NCBI RefSeq assembly: GCF_000169375.1
Contig: NZ_AAXY01000033.1
Span: 1-33,027 of the forward strand
Source: Marinobacter sp. ELB17
Lineage (GTDB): Bacteria > Pseudomonadota > Gammaproteobacteria > Pseudomonadales > Oleiphilaceae
Direction of reading: 5' to 3'
Length of the DNA stretch: 33,027 nucleotides
Position numbers and translations under genes: made by a program. Below, piece by piece: positions 1 through 8,722 of the stretch. Positions within the stretch are counted from its first letter, which is position 1. The number at the start of each line of letters is the position of its first letter. The notes beneath the pieces are model-generated. The model saw only the letters and a list, made by a program, of their open reading frames with translations. It searched no databases and was not told the origin of the DNA.

Positions 1-2
1 AG

Positions 3-356
3 CCACTGGCCGCACAAGATTTTATCGAGGTGTGTGATTGTTTCTCCCATATTTTTTTGAGCGACGTGCCCCAGCTTACAGGCGCCGGGCAACAAACGGC
101 GATTGCCCGTGGCACCGAAGATGGCGTAACCCAGGTGGCCGCCGGAGACCGCCAGTTGCCTGCGCTGTCGCGCCAGGATGACGGCGTGCGCCGATTCATT
201 GCGCTGGTAGATGAGTGCTACGACCGCAGTATTCCGCTGTACCTGAGCGCGTCCGTGCCGCTAAACCAGCTATACAGCCGGGGCGCGCTGGGTTTCCCGT
301 TTCGCCGCACCCTGAGCCGCCTGCAAGAAATGCAGTTTCAGCGGTTTGGGCAGTAA
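3..356 (+). CDS. zapE: Cell division protein ZapE (AFG1-family ATPase), 3' end only
   Basis: The reading frame is open from the window edge and stops with TAA at 354-356, so only about the last 117 residues are present. The C-terminal signature of the AFG1/ZapE P-loop ATPases is visible: FIALVDECYDR, a short strand, then the LYSRGALGFPFRRTLSRLQEMQ tail with its conserved FRRTLSRLQEMQ block. ZapE is an ATPase linked to the Z-ring and to membrane protein quality control. The Walker motifs lie outside the window. The 200 bases that follow hold no gene and no clear terminator. Family assignment is from recognition of the conserved tail, so it is confident despite truncation. Confidence 0.85.
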   Translation, partial: PLAAQDFIEVCDCFSHIFLSDVPQLTGAGQQTAIARGTEDGVTQVAAGDRQLPALSRQDDGVRRFIALVDECYDRSIPLYLSASVPLNQLYSRGALGFPFRRTLSRLQEMQFQRFGQ

Positions 357-556
357 GTTGACCCCTTCTATTGCAGAGCGAACAGATTGATGTCCATAGT
401 GAACGGGTTGGCGAATGAGTTGGGCTTTATAGCCTCCGACCTCTGCCGCTCTAAATTCAATATTTTTAATTGCTTGAATTCTAATGGGTCGCCTTTTTAT
501 GGGTTGGCACCGACCTTGCTATGATTACTTAATAGCCATTTTAAAAGGGCAGCAAC

Positions 557-940
557 ATGACCGTTGGAACAGTGCCGATTCGGGTAGAACCTGATGTATT
601 GAGCGCTTTTGCCAATGGCCAAGGGCACTGCGTGGGCAATCTTCTCTTTCTGTCCGGTAAAGCTAGCATTAATGATGCGGGCGAAGTTGTTGGGCCAGGA
701 GATATTGTTGCTCAGATTGAACAGGCCATGCTCAGTATCAAGCGGGCACTGGAGTCTGCGGGGTCTGGTGTCGAGCATATTATGGCAATGCGTCATCGTT
801 ATTTTTCCGAACCCTGGCCACCCGACCCGACTAATTTTCCAAAAAAAGGATTTATCCGTGAAAAAAACAATACTGGGATTCCAGCCGGGCATTGCCAACC
901 TTCAGGTTGCCGACTTCGAAACACCACCGTTAGGCGCTAA
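557..940 (+). pseudogene. RidA/YjgF-family protein, internally deleted and C-terminally replaced
   Basis: An ATG at 557 has a good ribosome site (AAAAGGG at 543-549). Residues 1-75 look like RidA/YjgF: GNLLFLSGKASINDAGEVVGPGDI, then QIEQAMLSIKRALESAGSGVEHIMAM. RidA proteins hydrolyse reactive enamine/imine intermediates and are about 125-130 residues long. Here the expected strand after the VEHIMAM segment is missing. The text jumps to RYFSEPWPPDPTNF, and from about residue 94 the frame runs into the next gene's start region with no RidA character. The RidA C-terminal half, including the usual catalytic Arg region, is absent. The frame overlaps the downstream oxidoreductase start by 83 bases. 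It is probably a remnant whose translation may still couple to the next gene; a short functional variant is less likely. Confidence 0.55.
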
Positions 941-1871
941 TGACGTTCTGATAAAAATACAGGCTGTCTCTTTTAATTACCGTGATTTGGAAATAATCAA
1001 CGGAATATACAGTGAAGCGTTCCAGCCAGGACTGGTGCCCTTTTCAGATGGAGCTGGCGAAGTTATCGAAGTTGGTGAGGGTGTTAGTCTTTTGCAGCCT
1101 GGAGATCGTGTTGTCACCAGCTTTTGGCAGAGCTGGGCTAGTGGGGAATTAAAGTACGCAAGGTCTCCTAAAGCACTGGGTGGGCATCGGGATGGCGTAT
1201 TGAGCGACTACACAGTGTTGGATGAAAGCGGTCTTGTAAAAATTCCGGACGAGATATCGCTGGCTGAAGCGGCCACTTTTCCGTGTGCGGGCGTAACGGC
1301 CTGGCAAGCTTTGGTGGTGAAAGGGCAAATAAAAGCGGGTGAGTGGGTTCTGATACAAGGAACGGGAGGGGTATCAACGTTTGCCCTGCAAATCGCAAAA
1401 ATGCACGGGGCCCGAACAATACTGCTGTCCTCTAGCGATAAAAAACGCGCTTCCATGGAAAAAATGGGGGCAGACCATACGATTAACTACATCGATTGCC
1501 CCGATTGGGAGACAGCCGTAAGGGATTTCACCAACGGAATAGGCGTTGATCATGTTGTCGAAACCGGCGGGCCATCCACGTTTGAAAAATCGCTTAAGTC
1601 TATTCGCATGGGTGGACAGGTGTATGTGATTGGTTACAAGGGTGGAAAAGGCGGAGATATTAATCCACTGCTGATTCTGGCAAACCAAGCAGAGGTAAAG
1701 GCAATAGGCGTAGGCCCGACAAGTTCTTTGACTCAAATACTCAATGCGTACCAGGCGCTTCGTCAGCCGCCAGTTGTTGATAAAATTTATGACTGGGGCG
1801 ACTTCGCCGAAGCACTCGAATATTTCTCTACGGGCGAGCATATTGGGAAGGTGGTGATCGAGAAGCGATAA
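858..1871 (+). CDS. Zinc-independent MDR-family NAD(P)-dependent alcohol dehydrogenase/quinone oxidoreductase
   Basis: This is a 337-residue medium-chain dehydrogenase/reductase. The frame is open further upstream, but the GTG at 858 is preceded by AAAAGGA at 844-850 and begins the family-typical N-terminus (MKKTILGFQPG), so it is chosen as the start. The GroES-like catalytic domain comes first (DGAGEVIEVGEGV, PGDRVV), then a Rossmann domain with GTGGVS near residues 168-173 and FALQIAK after it. The catalytic zinc cysteine is replaced (SFNYRDLEI) and there is no structural zinc cysteine cluster, so this is a zinc-free member. Substrate is unknown. It follows the truncated RidA-like gene and may be translationally coupled to it. 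Confidence 0.8.
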   Translation: MKKTILGFQPGIANLQVADFETPPLGANDVLIKIQAVSFNYRDLEIINGIYSEAFQPGLVPFSDGAGEVIEVGEGVSLLQPGDRVVTSFWQSWASGELKYARSPKALGGHRDGVLSDYTVLDESGLVKIPDEISLAEAATFPCAGVTAWQALVVKGQIKAGEWVLIQGTGGVSTFALQIAKMHGARTILLSSSDKKRASMEKMGADHTINYIDCPDWETAVRDFTNGIGVDHVVETGGPSTFEKSLKSIRMGGQVYVIGYKGGKGGDINPLLILANQAEVKAIGVGPTSSLTQILNAYQALRQPPVVDKIYDWGDFAEALEYFSTGEHIGKVVIEKR

Positions 1872-1969
1872 CGTGCGCTGTGGCCTTGTCAAAAATCTGT
1901 AACCCACTACAGTTAGGCTTATAAATTGTACTTCATCGTTTTTCATTGCTCATAAGGACAGGCCAAATC

Positions 1970-3043
1970 ATGAAATTCCTTCGTCAATTCAAGGTTTTGA
2001 CACTGGTTACTGCTGTAACAGCGACGTTTTCGATGTCGGCCCAGGCTGAAACACTTCGGCTGCTGACATGGGGCGGTTACGCGCCACAGGATGTGGTTGA
2101 ACAGTTTGAGAAAGAAACTGGCATCGAAGTAAAAATAACCCTCTCCAATAACGAAGACATGATTTCAAAGCTGCGCGCCACACGCGGCGCGGGCTTCGAC
2201 CTGGCCCAACCAAGCCAGGACCGCATTGTTAGCGCCCAGGCTGACTTCGATATTTATAAGCCGATGGATCTGAGCAGAATCGACACGGCGAATATCATCC
2301 CCTCCATGCTGGCCGCCACTAAAAAGAACACCGAATTTGAAGGCGAGGTGTACGGTGTTCCGCACGTTTGGGGCACCAGTGGCCTGATCGTCAACCGCGA
2401 GGCCTTAGGCACGGTGAAAGATTACACCGACCTGTGTGATGACTCGTTAAGTGGTTCTGTGTCTTATCGCTTAAAGCGCCCCACATTGATTGGTTTTGCG
2501 TTCGCACTGGGTGAAGACCCTTTCGCAGCCTACGGCGACACGGCGAAATACCAGGCCATTCTGGATAAGGTGGAAGAAAAACTGGTCTCCTGTAAGAGCA
2601 ACGTAAAAGCCTATTGGTCCGGCGGCGATGCCTTGCTAAACCTGATGCGCTCCGGCGAAGTGTCTGCGGCCATGGCGTGGGATGCGGGTGGCTGGAAGCT
2701 TAATTCAGAAAACCCGGACATTACTTTTGTGGCGCCCGCCTCCGGTGCGCTGGGCTGGATTGACACCTTTGTGCTGCCGCGCAAAACCAAAGCAGAAGAC
2801 GCCGCTTACAAGTGGATCAACTTTGTAATGCAGCCCGAAGTTGCGGCTCGTATTACCGAGTCTGCTGGTAACTTTACGGCATCCAAAGGCAGTGATGAAT
2901 TTGTCAATGACACGCTGAAGGCCCAGTTCAAACAGAGCTTTCCAGAAGCAGACCTGGATAATATCAACTGGTACCCGCCTGTTCCCGCCGGTTTGGAGGA
3001 GATGGAAGGTAAGGTACTCGATCGGGTGAAAGCCGCAAAATAA
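1970..3043 (+). CDS. ABC transporter periplasmic substrate-binding protein, polyamine (PotD/PotF) type
   Basis: The protein is 357 residues. The ATG at 1970 is preferred over upstream codons because it starts a clean signal peptide (MKFLRQFK, hydrophobic stretch, then SAQA before ETLRLLTWGGYAP) and has AAGGA at 1954-1958. The mature start LRLLTWGGYAPQDVVEQFEKETGI is the family 1 / PotD-like solute-binding signature. The C-terminal half has the YKWINFVMQPEVAARI segment typical of spermidine/putrescine binding proteins. It would capture a small cationic or related substrate in the periplasm and deliver it to the two permeases encoded downstream. Ligand identity cannot be read from the sequence. 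It is first gene of a four-gene operon, 21 bases from the ATPase gene. Confidence 0.85.
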   Translation: MKFLRQFKVLTLVTAVTATFSMSAQAETLRLLTWGGYAPQDVVEQFEKETGIEVKITLSNNEDMISKLRATRGAGFDLAQPSQDRIVSAQADFDIYKPMDLSRIDTANIIPSMLAATKKNTEFEGEVYGVPHVWGTSGLIVNREALGTVKDYTDLCDDSLSGSVSYRLKRPTLIGFAFALGEDPFAAYGDTAKYQAILDKVEEKLVSCKSNVKAYWSGGDALLNLMRSGEVSAAMAWDAGGWKLNSENPDITFVAPASGALGWIDTFVLPRKTKAEDAAYKWINFVMQPEVAARITESAGNFTASKGSDEFVNDTLKAQFKQSFPEADLDNINWYPPVPAGLEEMEGKVLDRVKAAK

Positions 3044-3064
3044 GCTCGATTAAGGTTGTTGTCT

Positions 3065-4216
3065 ATGTCGGATCACGCAAGCGCATCGAGCGCCGATGCG
3101 GGGGTTCAGGAAGATCTTGCCTGCACCCTGCTGAGCAAACATTTTGGTGATTTTACCGCGGTTGACGGGGTGTCGTTCAGCATCCCTCGCGGGTCGTTTT
3201 TTTCCATTCTTGGCCCCTCGGGCTGCGGCAAAACAACGCTGTTGCGAATGCTGGCCGGTTTTCAACAGCCGGATTCCGGCGATATTCTGATCAAAGGCCA
3301 GTCGGTGCTGAATACGCCGCCGAACAAGCGGCCCGTTAACATGGTGTTTCAGCATCTGGCGCTGTTCCCCACCATGTCGGTGGCCGAAAACATTGCTTAC
3401 GGGTTGAAACGCAAAGGCGTCCCCAAACGTGAACACGCCACCCTGATTGATGAAGTGCTGGCCAAGGTTCACCTGCCCGGGTACGGCGACAAGCGCATTG
3501 ACCAGCTCTCTGGCGGGCAAAAACAGCGCGTAGCCATAGCTCGCTGCCTGGTGTTGAACCCCGCCGTGTTGTTACTCGATGAGCCGTTAGGCGCTCTGGA
3601 TTTGAAATTGCGCGAGCAAATGAAAATTGAGCTCAAACGGCTGCAGCGTGAGTTCAACACCACGTTTGTTTACATCACCCACGACCAGTCTGAAGCACTG
3701 GTTATGTCTGACCAAGTAGCAGTAATGAACAAGGGCCAGTTTGAACAGGTCGGCACGCCGCAAGAGCTTTATTACCAGCCAAAAACCGCCTTTGTGGCAG
3801 GCTTTGTTGGCGACAGCAATCAGTACGCAGGCAAAGTGCAGTCGCAGTCTGGCGACGCTGTCACCATTGTGACCGAGCAGGGCGTTCGTCTGTTGAGCCA
3901 CGCCAACCAACCGTTGCTGGCGGGCGCACCTGTTACGTTGTTTGTTCGGCCGGAAGTGATGCAGATCAGCACATCCAGGCCAGCAACGGAACAAGACAAT
4001 TGCCTGGCCGTCACCGTTTCGCGCGTATTGTTTGATGGTGCACAAAGCCGGGTTCAGGTGGAAACCGCCGAAGGCGCCGAGCTAACAGTAGCGCTGCCGC
4101 AGACCGCAGACTTTCAGGCATTAGAGCCGGGCCGATCGGTGCATGTCAGTTGGCAAGCCAGCCAGTGCCTCTGTTTCGTCGCACCCGCGGATACGAAGCC
4201 GCTGGGCACGCAATGA
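3065..4216 (+). CDS. ABC transporter ATP-binding protein, PotA type
   Basis: The protein is 383 residues with start ATG at 3065, nine bases after TAAGG; an in-frame TTG at 3056 is considered less likely. The nucleotide-binding domain has Walker A GPSGCGKT (about 50-57), a Q-loop (NMVFQHLALFPTM), signature LSGGQKQR, Walker B VLLLDEPLGALD and an H-loop (ITHDQSEAL). The C-terminal part, about residues 240-383, is the TOBE-type regulatory domain usual in PotA/FbpC-like importers. It energises the two permeases encoded immediately downstream. Its stop overlaps the next start (ATGA at 4213-4216), indicating translational coupling. Confidence 0.9.
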   Translation: MSDHASASSADAGVQEDLACTLLSKHFGDFTAVDGVSFSIPRGSFFSILGPSGCGKTTLLRMLAGFQQPDSGDILIKGQSVLNTPPNKRPVNMVFQHLALFPTMSVAENIAYGLKRKGVPKREHATLIDEVLAKVHLPGYGDKRIDQLSGGQKQRVAIARCLVLNPAVLLLDEPLGALDLKLREQMKIELKRLQREFNTTFVYITHDQSEALVMSDQVAVMNKGQFEQVGTPQELYYQPKTAFVAGFVGDSNQYAGKVQSQSGDAVTIVTEQGVRLLSHANQPLLAGAPVTLFVRPEVMQISTSRPATEQDNCLAVTVSRVLFDGAQSRVQVETAEGAELTVALPQTADFQALEPGRSVHVSWQASQCLCFVAPADTKPLGTQ

Positions 4217-5094
4217 GCAAAACCAGCGGCAACTTCAACCGTACCCAGTACCGCCTGGGCTTTTGGTTGCTGCTGGCGCCTATCGTGCTGTGGCTCAGCC
4301 TGCTGATTATTCTGCCGCACATCGATATGGTGCTGGTGTCACTGCGCGAGCGCATTGCATCGCGGGAATATGCGTTCAGCTTTGGTAACTACACCGCGTT
4401 TTTTACCGAACCTCTGTATTGGAATACCTTTGTTCGCACCGCGGTGATGTCGATTGTCGCCACAGTGATGACGTTGATTATTGCCTTCCCTGTCTCGTTT
4501 TACATTGCCAAAGTGCTCACCGGAAGGCCGCGGATTGCCTTGTTTATACTGTGCCTGTTGCCGTTCTGGGTCAGCGAACTGGTGCGTACTTACGGCTGGA
4601 TGATACTTCTGCGGGAAACCGGGCTGATCAGCGGCGCTCTGCAGTGGTTCGGGCTTGCGGATCAACCCGTTGAAATGCTGTATAACGACGTCGCCATCAT
4701 GGTGGGGCTTATCTACACCTCCATGCTTTTCATGGTGGTGCCACTGGTAACCACCCTCGACAGCCTGGACAACAGCCTGATTGAAGCCGGTTACGATTTG
4801 GGCGGCAGCAGTTTTCACGTGATGCGCAGCATTGTAATTCCCCACGCCATGCCTGGCATTATGAGCGGCTGCATCGTGGTGTTTATGCTCACGCTCGGAA
4901 ACTACCTGACCCCCACGTTACTGGGCGGCAAATCCAGCCTGTGGTTTACCGAGCAGATCTACACCCAGTTTATTACCCGCTTTAACTGGGAGCAGGGCGC
5001 CGCTTTCGGCATTTTGCTGCTGATACTCTCGTCACTCATCGTCTGGTTGGGCCTGAAAATCACCAGGCAATCGTTTACACGGGTGATGTCATGA
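4213..5094 (+). CDS. ABC transporter permease, PotB type
   Basis: The protein is 293 residues. The start is the ATG overlapping the ATPase stop at 4213; an upstream extension to 4150 would lie inside the ATPase gene and lacks family similarity. About six membrane segments are seen, the first near residues 15-37 (FWLLLAPIVLWLSLLIILPHI). The cytoplasmic EAA loop that docks the ATPase is present as EAGYDLGGSSFHVMRSIVIPHAMPGI. The PotB/PotH-like context TPTLLGGKSSLWFTEQIYTQF follows. It forms half of the transmembrane channel with the next gene product. Its stop overlaps the next start by ATGA. Confidence 0.88.
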   Translation: MSKTSGNFNRTQYRLGFWLLLAPIVLWLSLLIILPHIDMVLVSLRERIASREYAFSFGNYTAFFTEPLYWNTFVRTAVMSIVATVMTLIIAFPVSFYIAKVLTGRPRIALFILCLLPFWVSELVRTYGWMILLRETGLISGALQWFGLADQPVEMLYNDVAIMVGLIYTSMLFMVVPLVTTLDSLDNSLIEAGYDLGGSSFHVMRSIVIPHAMPGIMSGCIVVFMLTLGNYLTPTLLGGKSSLWFTEQIYTQFITRFNWEQGAAFGILLLILSSLIVWLGLKITRQSFTRVMS

Positions 5095-5948
5095 TTCCCT
5101 CGATTCCCAGCAGCCGTTTCTTTCGGGTTTCCTACCTGAGTTATGTAACGCTGTTTTTCATTTTTTTAATCACGCCCCTGGTGGTTGTGGCGGCGTTCTC
5201 GTTTAACGACGCATTATTTCCGTCGCTGCCGTGGAATGGTTTCACCTGGGACTGGTATCTGGGTAAGGGCGATCCCAGGCTCGGCCTGTTTCACGATAAC
5301 GCCCTGCTCGACAGTATTGGTGTGAGTGTTCAGGTGGCCATTGTCACCACCATGGCCAGTCTGGCACTGGCCACCTGCAACGCCTTTTTGTTCGAGCGCG
5401 AACAGTTTCCGGGTAAGAACTTTCTCTACGTGCTGATGCTGATGCCTCTGGTGATCCCGGGGGTAATACTCGGGGTGTCTATTCTGGTATTCAGCAGCAC
5501 CGTGGCCAACTGGTTTGAGGTTCAGTTTGGTATAGAAATAGAAGCCCTGCGCCCGGGCTTGGTATTGGTCACTCTTGGTCAGTTTGCGTTCCTGACCACC
5601 ATTGCCACCTTGGTGATCTCTGCGCGCCTGCGCAAATTCGACATTACCCAGGAAGAAGCCGCTATGAACCTGGGCGCCAGCCGCCTGACCGCAATCGCCA
5701 CCGTTACCCTGCCGTTCCTGAAGCCCGCGCTATTTGGAGCCGGCGTTGTGGCATTTCTGATGTCGTTTGAAAACTTCAACACGACGTTGATGCTGGTGGG
5801 CTCCGATGCCCCTCTGACCATCGCCATGTTTGACCGCCTGCGGGAAGGTTCAACGCCTGTACTTAATGCGGTGTCGGTTCTGTTGATGGTGGGGTCCGCG
5901 TGCCTGGCGCTGGTGTCGCTGTTCGTGCAGCGCCCGGCCAAGCCGTAA
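5091..5948 (+). CDS. ABC transporter permease, PotC type
   Basis: The protein is 285 residues, beginning in the ATGA overlap with the previous permease. Hydrophobic segments are clear: YVTLFFIFLITPLVVVAAFSF, FLYVLMLMPLVIPGVILGVS and the C-terminal VSVLLMVGSACLALVSLFVQ. The ATPase-docking EAA loop is EEAAMNLGASRLTAIATVTLPFLKPAL. SFNDALFPSLPWNGFTWDWY near the N-terminus is typical of PotC/PotI proteins. It completes the importer (binding protein, ATPase, two permeases). It is the last gene of the operon; about 160 bases separate it from the next reading frame, and only a weak 4-bp hairpin followed by TGTTTTT (about 5973-5993) could end transcription. Confidence 0.88.
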   Translation: MIPSIPSSRFFRVSYLSYVTLFFIFLITPLVVVAAFSFNDALFPSLPWNGFTWDWYLGKGDPRLGLFHDNALLDSIGVSVQVAIVTTMASLALATCNAFLFEREQFPGKNFLYVLMLMPLVIPGVILGVSILVFSSTVANWFEVQFGIEIEALRPGLVLVTLGQFAFLTTIATLVISARLRKFDITQEEAAMNLGASRLTAIATVTLPFLKPALFGAGVVAFLMSFENFNTTLMLVGSDAPLTIAMFDRLREGSTPVLNAVSVLLMVGSACLALVSLFVQRPAKP

Positions 5949-6112
5949 TCGGCACCCATAACATGTCGCAGAAGATTGCGTGTTTTTCACTTGCCCCTGC
6001 TTGGTATTCACATCAATAACCTGAAAGTTGTGCTAAATTCACGTAAGAAGCCGAGGGTTGCATCGTCACAGACACATTTTGGAAATAGTATGCTTATACC
6101 CAGAGATAGGAC

Positions 6113-6431
6113 ATGATCGGTCAAAAAACACACAGGCATTTGGCAAATGCGGCAATTACCTCATCCTGCACCAAATATTGTTTCGTTGTACTTGCCGTTG
6201 TCAGCTTGGTCGCAAGCATTGCGATATGGCCGTTATCTGTAAGTCACTCTTTTATTGAGCATGGGTTTTACTTTTTGTTGATGGCCACGTTTGCCATTAC
6301 CTGCACAATCATTGCTTACCATATCCACGTTACTCATCGCATCCAAAGAGAAGCACTAAAGCAGGCCGATTCCGTATCAGCGGCCAGCCTGAAGAGTGAG
6401 CAACTCATTAGAACCATCATTAATAGCACCC
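6113..6431 (+). pseudogene. Membrane PAS-GGDEF diguanylate cyclase, 5' fragment (split by IS3-family element)
   Basis: The fragment encodes about 106 residues: a short cytoplasmic start, two hydrophobic membrane segments (CFVVLAVVSLVASIAIWPL and FYFLLMATFAITCTIIAYHI), then a helical linker ending LIRTIINST. At 6432 the sequence enters the inverted repeat of an insertion sequence. In the intact form, removing 6432-11169 together with one CCC repeat joins codon ACC to CCA-AAC-ATG. The result is IINSTP-NMMGYWDRDLRC, an ordinary first-PAS start. The frame currently reads on into the IS and stops at 6466. The start at 6113 has only a weak AGATAGG ribosome site, so the true start is uncertain. The fragment is inactive as a cyclase. 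Confidence 0.8.
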
Positions 6432-6467
6432 TGAAGTGGTTAAATGGATGTGACCAGCCCAGTTAAG
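6432..6467 (+). repeat. IS3-family left terminal inverted repeat
   Basis: This begins TGAAGTGGT and ends CCCAGTTAAG. The reverse complement of 11134-11169 matches it strongly at the outer (TG-AGTGGT) and inner (TGTGAC-A-CCCAGTTAAG) parts, with mismatches mainly in the middle. The outer TG dinucleotide is the usual IS3 terminus. The preceding CCC is one copy of the target duplication. Confidence 0.9.
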
Positions 6468-6496
6468 GAATAATACCCTGAACCTGGAGAACCTAC

Positions 6497-6790
6497 ATGA
6501 CCACAAGAAAGCTGTACTCAAAAGAATTTAAGCTGGACGCCATCAGCCTTGTGCTGGAGCAGGGATATTCAAGAGCCCACGCGGCGCGCAGTCTGGAGAT
6601 CAACCCAAACATGCTGGGGCGTTGGATAAAAGAGCATGAATCGGTGGATGGGCAAGCTTTCAGAGGGAATGGCAAACTGACCGCTGAACAGTTAGAAATC
6701 CGTCAGTTGCGAGAAGAAAATCGTCGCCTAAAAATGGAGAAAGACATCTTAAAAAAAGCGACGGTCTTCTTTGCCAAAGAAACGCATTAA
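6497..6790 (+). CDS. IS3-family transposase OrfA (helix-turn-helix and leucine-zipper subunit)
   Basis: The protein is 97 residues, starting with ATG 9 bases after a GGAG-like ribosome site. MTTRKLYSKEFKLDAISLVLEQGYSRAHAARSLEINPNMLGRWI is the IS3 OrfA helix-turn-helix that binds the terminal repeats. The LTAEQLEIRQLREENRRLKMEKDILKKATVFFAKE tail is the heptad leucine zipper used for multimerisation. A run of seven A (6751-6757) followed by G lies in the ILKK codons. It has the A-AAA-AAA-G arrangement used for programmed -1 frameshifting, and the -1 frame stays open into orfB. OrfA alone normally regulates transposition. Confidence 0.92.
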   Translation: MTTRKLYSKEFKLDAISLVLEQGYSRAHAARSLEINPNMLGRWIKEHESVDGQAFRGNGKLTAEQLEIRQLREENRRLKMEKDILKKATVFFAKETH

Positions 6791-7449
6791 AGTATGCGTT
6801 CATCACCCGGCATAAGAAGACCTGGCCAGTCGACGTAATGAGTCGGCTTTTGGGTGTCAGTCGCAATGCCTATTATCGGTACTGCCAGCGTCAACGCGAA
6901 CGGCTGCCGGATGCGGAGCACGAGGCGATGATTGAGGCTGTGAAGGAGGTCGCTCAAAGTAGCGACAAGAGCTATGGCTCCAGGCGGATGAAGCACGCTC
7001 TGAACGCTCTGGGCTATCCAGTGGGTCGGCGAAAGGCGCGGTCTCTAATGCGCGAGGCCGGCGTTAAAGCCCGGTACCGGAGGAAGTTTAAGGTCACCAC
7101 CAACAGCGACCACAAGCAGCCGGTGTTCGACAACGTACTGGCACGAGACTTTAGCGCTGCTGAGCCTGATCAAGCATACGTCGGTGACATCACTTACATT
7201 TGGACCCGAGAGGGCTGGCTGTATCTGGCGGTGTTCATCGATTTGTTCAGTCGACGGATAGTAGGTTGGAGCATGGGGTCGCGGATGACCACTAGGTTGG
7301 TAACAGACGCCTTGAACATGGCCATTTGGCAGCGGCAACCAAAGCCCGGTTTAGTCATCCATTCGGATTATGCCGAGGAAAACGTTAAGCCGAGAAACCG
7401 TGGCCCTGCCCACTGTTCCTTGAGAACTAGGGCTATTTCTTCGGCCTAA
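6757..7449 (+). pseudogene. IS3-family transposase OrfB, 5' part (cut by RIT insertion)
   Basis: This is the -1 frame continuation of orfA, open from the A7 slip site. It contains the HTH_21-like N-terminus (FITRHKKTWPVDVMSRLLGVSRNAYYRY, YGSRRMKHAL) and the first part of the DDE integrase core. Catalytic Asp 1 lies in AYVGDITYIW and Asp 2 in GLVIHSD. Native sequence ends with GAT at 7366-7368. After that the frame runs through the RIT terminal repeat (YAEENVKPRNRG...) to a stop at 7447-7449. The remaining part, with the catalytic Glu, is at 10842-11138. Joining 7368 to 10842 gives HSD-RGSQYASNAYRRLL, exactly the expected OrfB sequence. Confidence 0.88.
7361..7449 (+). repeat. RIT left terminal inverted repeat
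   Basis: This is the reverse complement of 10728-10815. The match is perfect for roughly the outer 68 bases, then a few mismatches and a 1-base length difference near the inner end. Within it the short motif TTANGCCGA occurs three times: 7368-7376 and 7385-7393 forward, 7441-7449 reversed. This resembles arrayed recombinase half-sites. The first eight bases (ATTCGGAT) are shared with the target gene. Confidence 0.9.
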
Positions 7450-7510
7450 TGTTTGAGGCCAGTTCTGGTGTTATCTTCGTCGTATCCACAGATGAACGAA
7501 GGGAATTGCT

Positions 7511-8722
7511 ATGGACACGATGGTCAGCAATATTGGTGGGCGGGTTGTTGTCGCGCTGGAAGCGGCCGGCTACGCGGAGTCGACGATGGGTCAGTACCGT
7601 AAGTCACTTCGGTATCTGGCGCTGTTGGCACAGAAACAGGCCGGAGTGTATTCGCCTGGTTTGGGCGCTGAGTTCGCTTCGATGACGACGAGTCCGCGGA
7701 CGGGTATGTTCAGTGCGCAGCGCCGTTCTGATTATGGCCGGTTGGTGCGACTTTTCGACGGCTACCTGCTGACCGGGCGGGTGGACCTCTCGACGAAAAA
7801 GCGCGGTGGGGGTGGGGATGGTCCGCAGTCCGAGGATTTCACCGCGTTATTGGCCTCGTGGTCAAAGGAGATGGAGCAACGTGGCCTGGCAGTGGCCACG
7901 CGGAGTGCCTATGGTCATGCGGCCTGCGACTACCTTCTCTATTTGGAGGGCACCGGGCTGACGTCGTTGGCCATGGCTGACGGTGCCAGTATCCTTAGAT
8001 TTCTCGAATCGTTGCGGGGACGGTGGGCTGAAACTGCGATGTGGACTGTGGTCACGAATTTCCGTCCGTTCCTGAATTTCACGCGACGTGGTGACCTGCT
8101 GAATGCCCTGAAAATGGCTAACGTCAAGCGTCACCACGGAATCGTACCTCTCCTGGGAAATGACGAAGAATTGGCCGTTGTCCACGCCTGCACTCATGGC
8201 GAGGTTTCTGCACGGGACGCGTCGATCGTGTTGCTTACGCTAGTGACGGGCTTACGGGCGTGCGACCTGATCGCCCTGAGATTGAAGGACATCGACTGGC
8301 GCGGTTCAACGATCGGTATCGTGCAGCGGAAAACCGGTAATCCGCTGACGCTTCCGTTGCTCCCTGTGATCGCTGGGAAGCTTGCAAAGTATGTTCTCAA
8401 TGAGCGGACGAATTCCAAGGACGACCCTCTGTTTTTGCGTATGCTCGCGCCTCATACCGAGCTGGCAGATCATTCTTCCATTTATGAAGTGACGAGGAAG
8501 GTCTTCGCAGCTGCCGGGGTGGACCGCACGAAGGTTGGGACCAGGCTGCTCCGCCATAATGCGGCGTCGAAACTCCTTCGTGCAGGAACACCTCTGCCAA
8601 CGATATCGGCAGTACTTGGCCACTCAAGCCCGGATTCCACCAACGTGTATCTGAGCACGGATACCGGGCACCTGCGCGCCTGCGTGCTCCCGCTGCCGCT
8701 CGATCAGGGAACGCTGCGATGA
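7511..8722 (+). CDS. Tyrosine site-specific recombinase, RitA-like
   Basis: The protein is 403 residues; ATG at 7511 follows GAAGGGA by about 7 bases. An N-terminal SAM-like DNA-binding half is followed by the catalytic domain. The first catalytic Arg is in TGLRACDLIALRLKDIDW, the Lys hairpin in QRKTGNPLTLPL, box II in TRLLRHNAASKLL, then LGHSSPDSTNVYLSTD with the nucleophilic Tyr. The usual His of the HxxR box is Arg here (RLLR); the Arg of that box and the following His are kept. It is the first gene of an ATGA-coupled trio and should act together with the two downstream recombinases on the element ends. No excisionase-like gene accompanies it. Confidence 0.88.
   Translation: MDTMVSNIGGRVVVALEAAGYAESTMGQYRKSLRYLALLAQKQAGVYSPGLGAEFASMTTSPRTGMFSAQRRSDYGRLVRLFDGYLLTGRVDLSTKKRGGGGDGPQSEDFTALLASWSKEMEQRGLAVATRSAYGHAACDYLLYLEGTGLTSLAMADGASILRFLESLRGRWAETAMWTVVTNFRPFLNFTRRGDLLNALKMANVKRHHGIVPLLGNDEELAVVHACTHGEVSARDASIVLLTLVTGLRACDLIALRLKDIDWRGSTIGIVQRKTGNPLTLPLLPVIAGKLAKYVLNERTNSKDDPLFLRMLAPHTELADHSSIYEVTRKVFAAAGVDRTKVGTRLLRHNAASKLLRAGTPLPTISAVLGHSSPDSTNVYLSTDTGHLRACVLPLPLDQGTLR

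Noticed and set aside
497..898. Minus-strand open frame of 133 codons over the RidA-like gene
   Set aside because: It has no ribosome site or family resemblance and mirrors the coding strand; it is a shadow frame.
7449..7685. Short open frame of 78 codons at the start of the RIT element
   Set aside because: It overlaps the RitA start in another frame and has no recognisable features.
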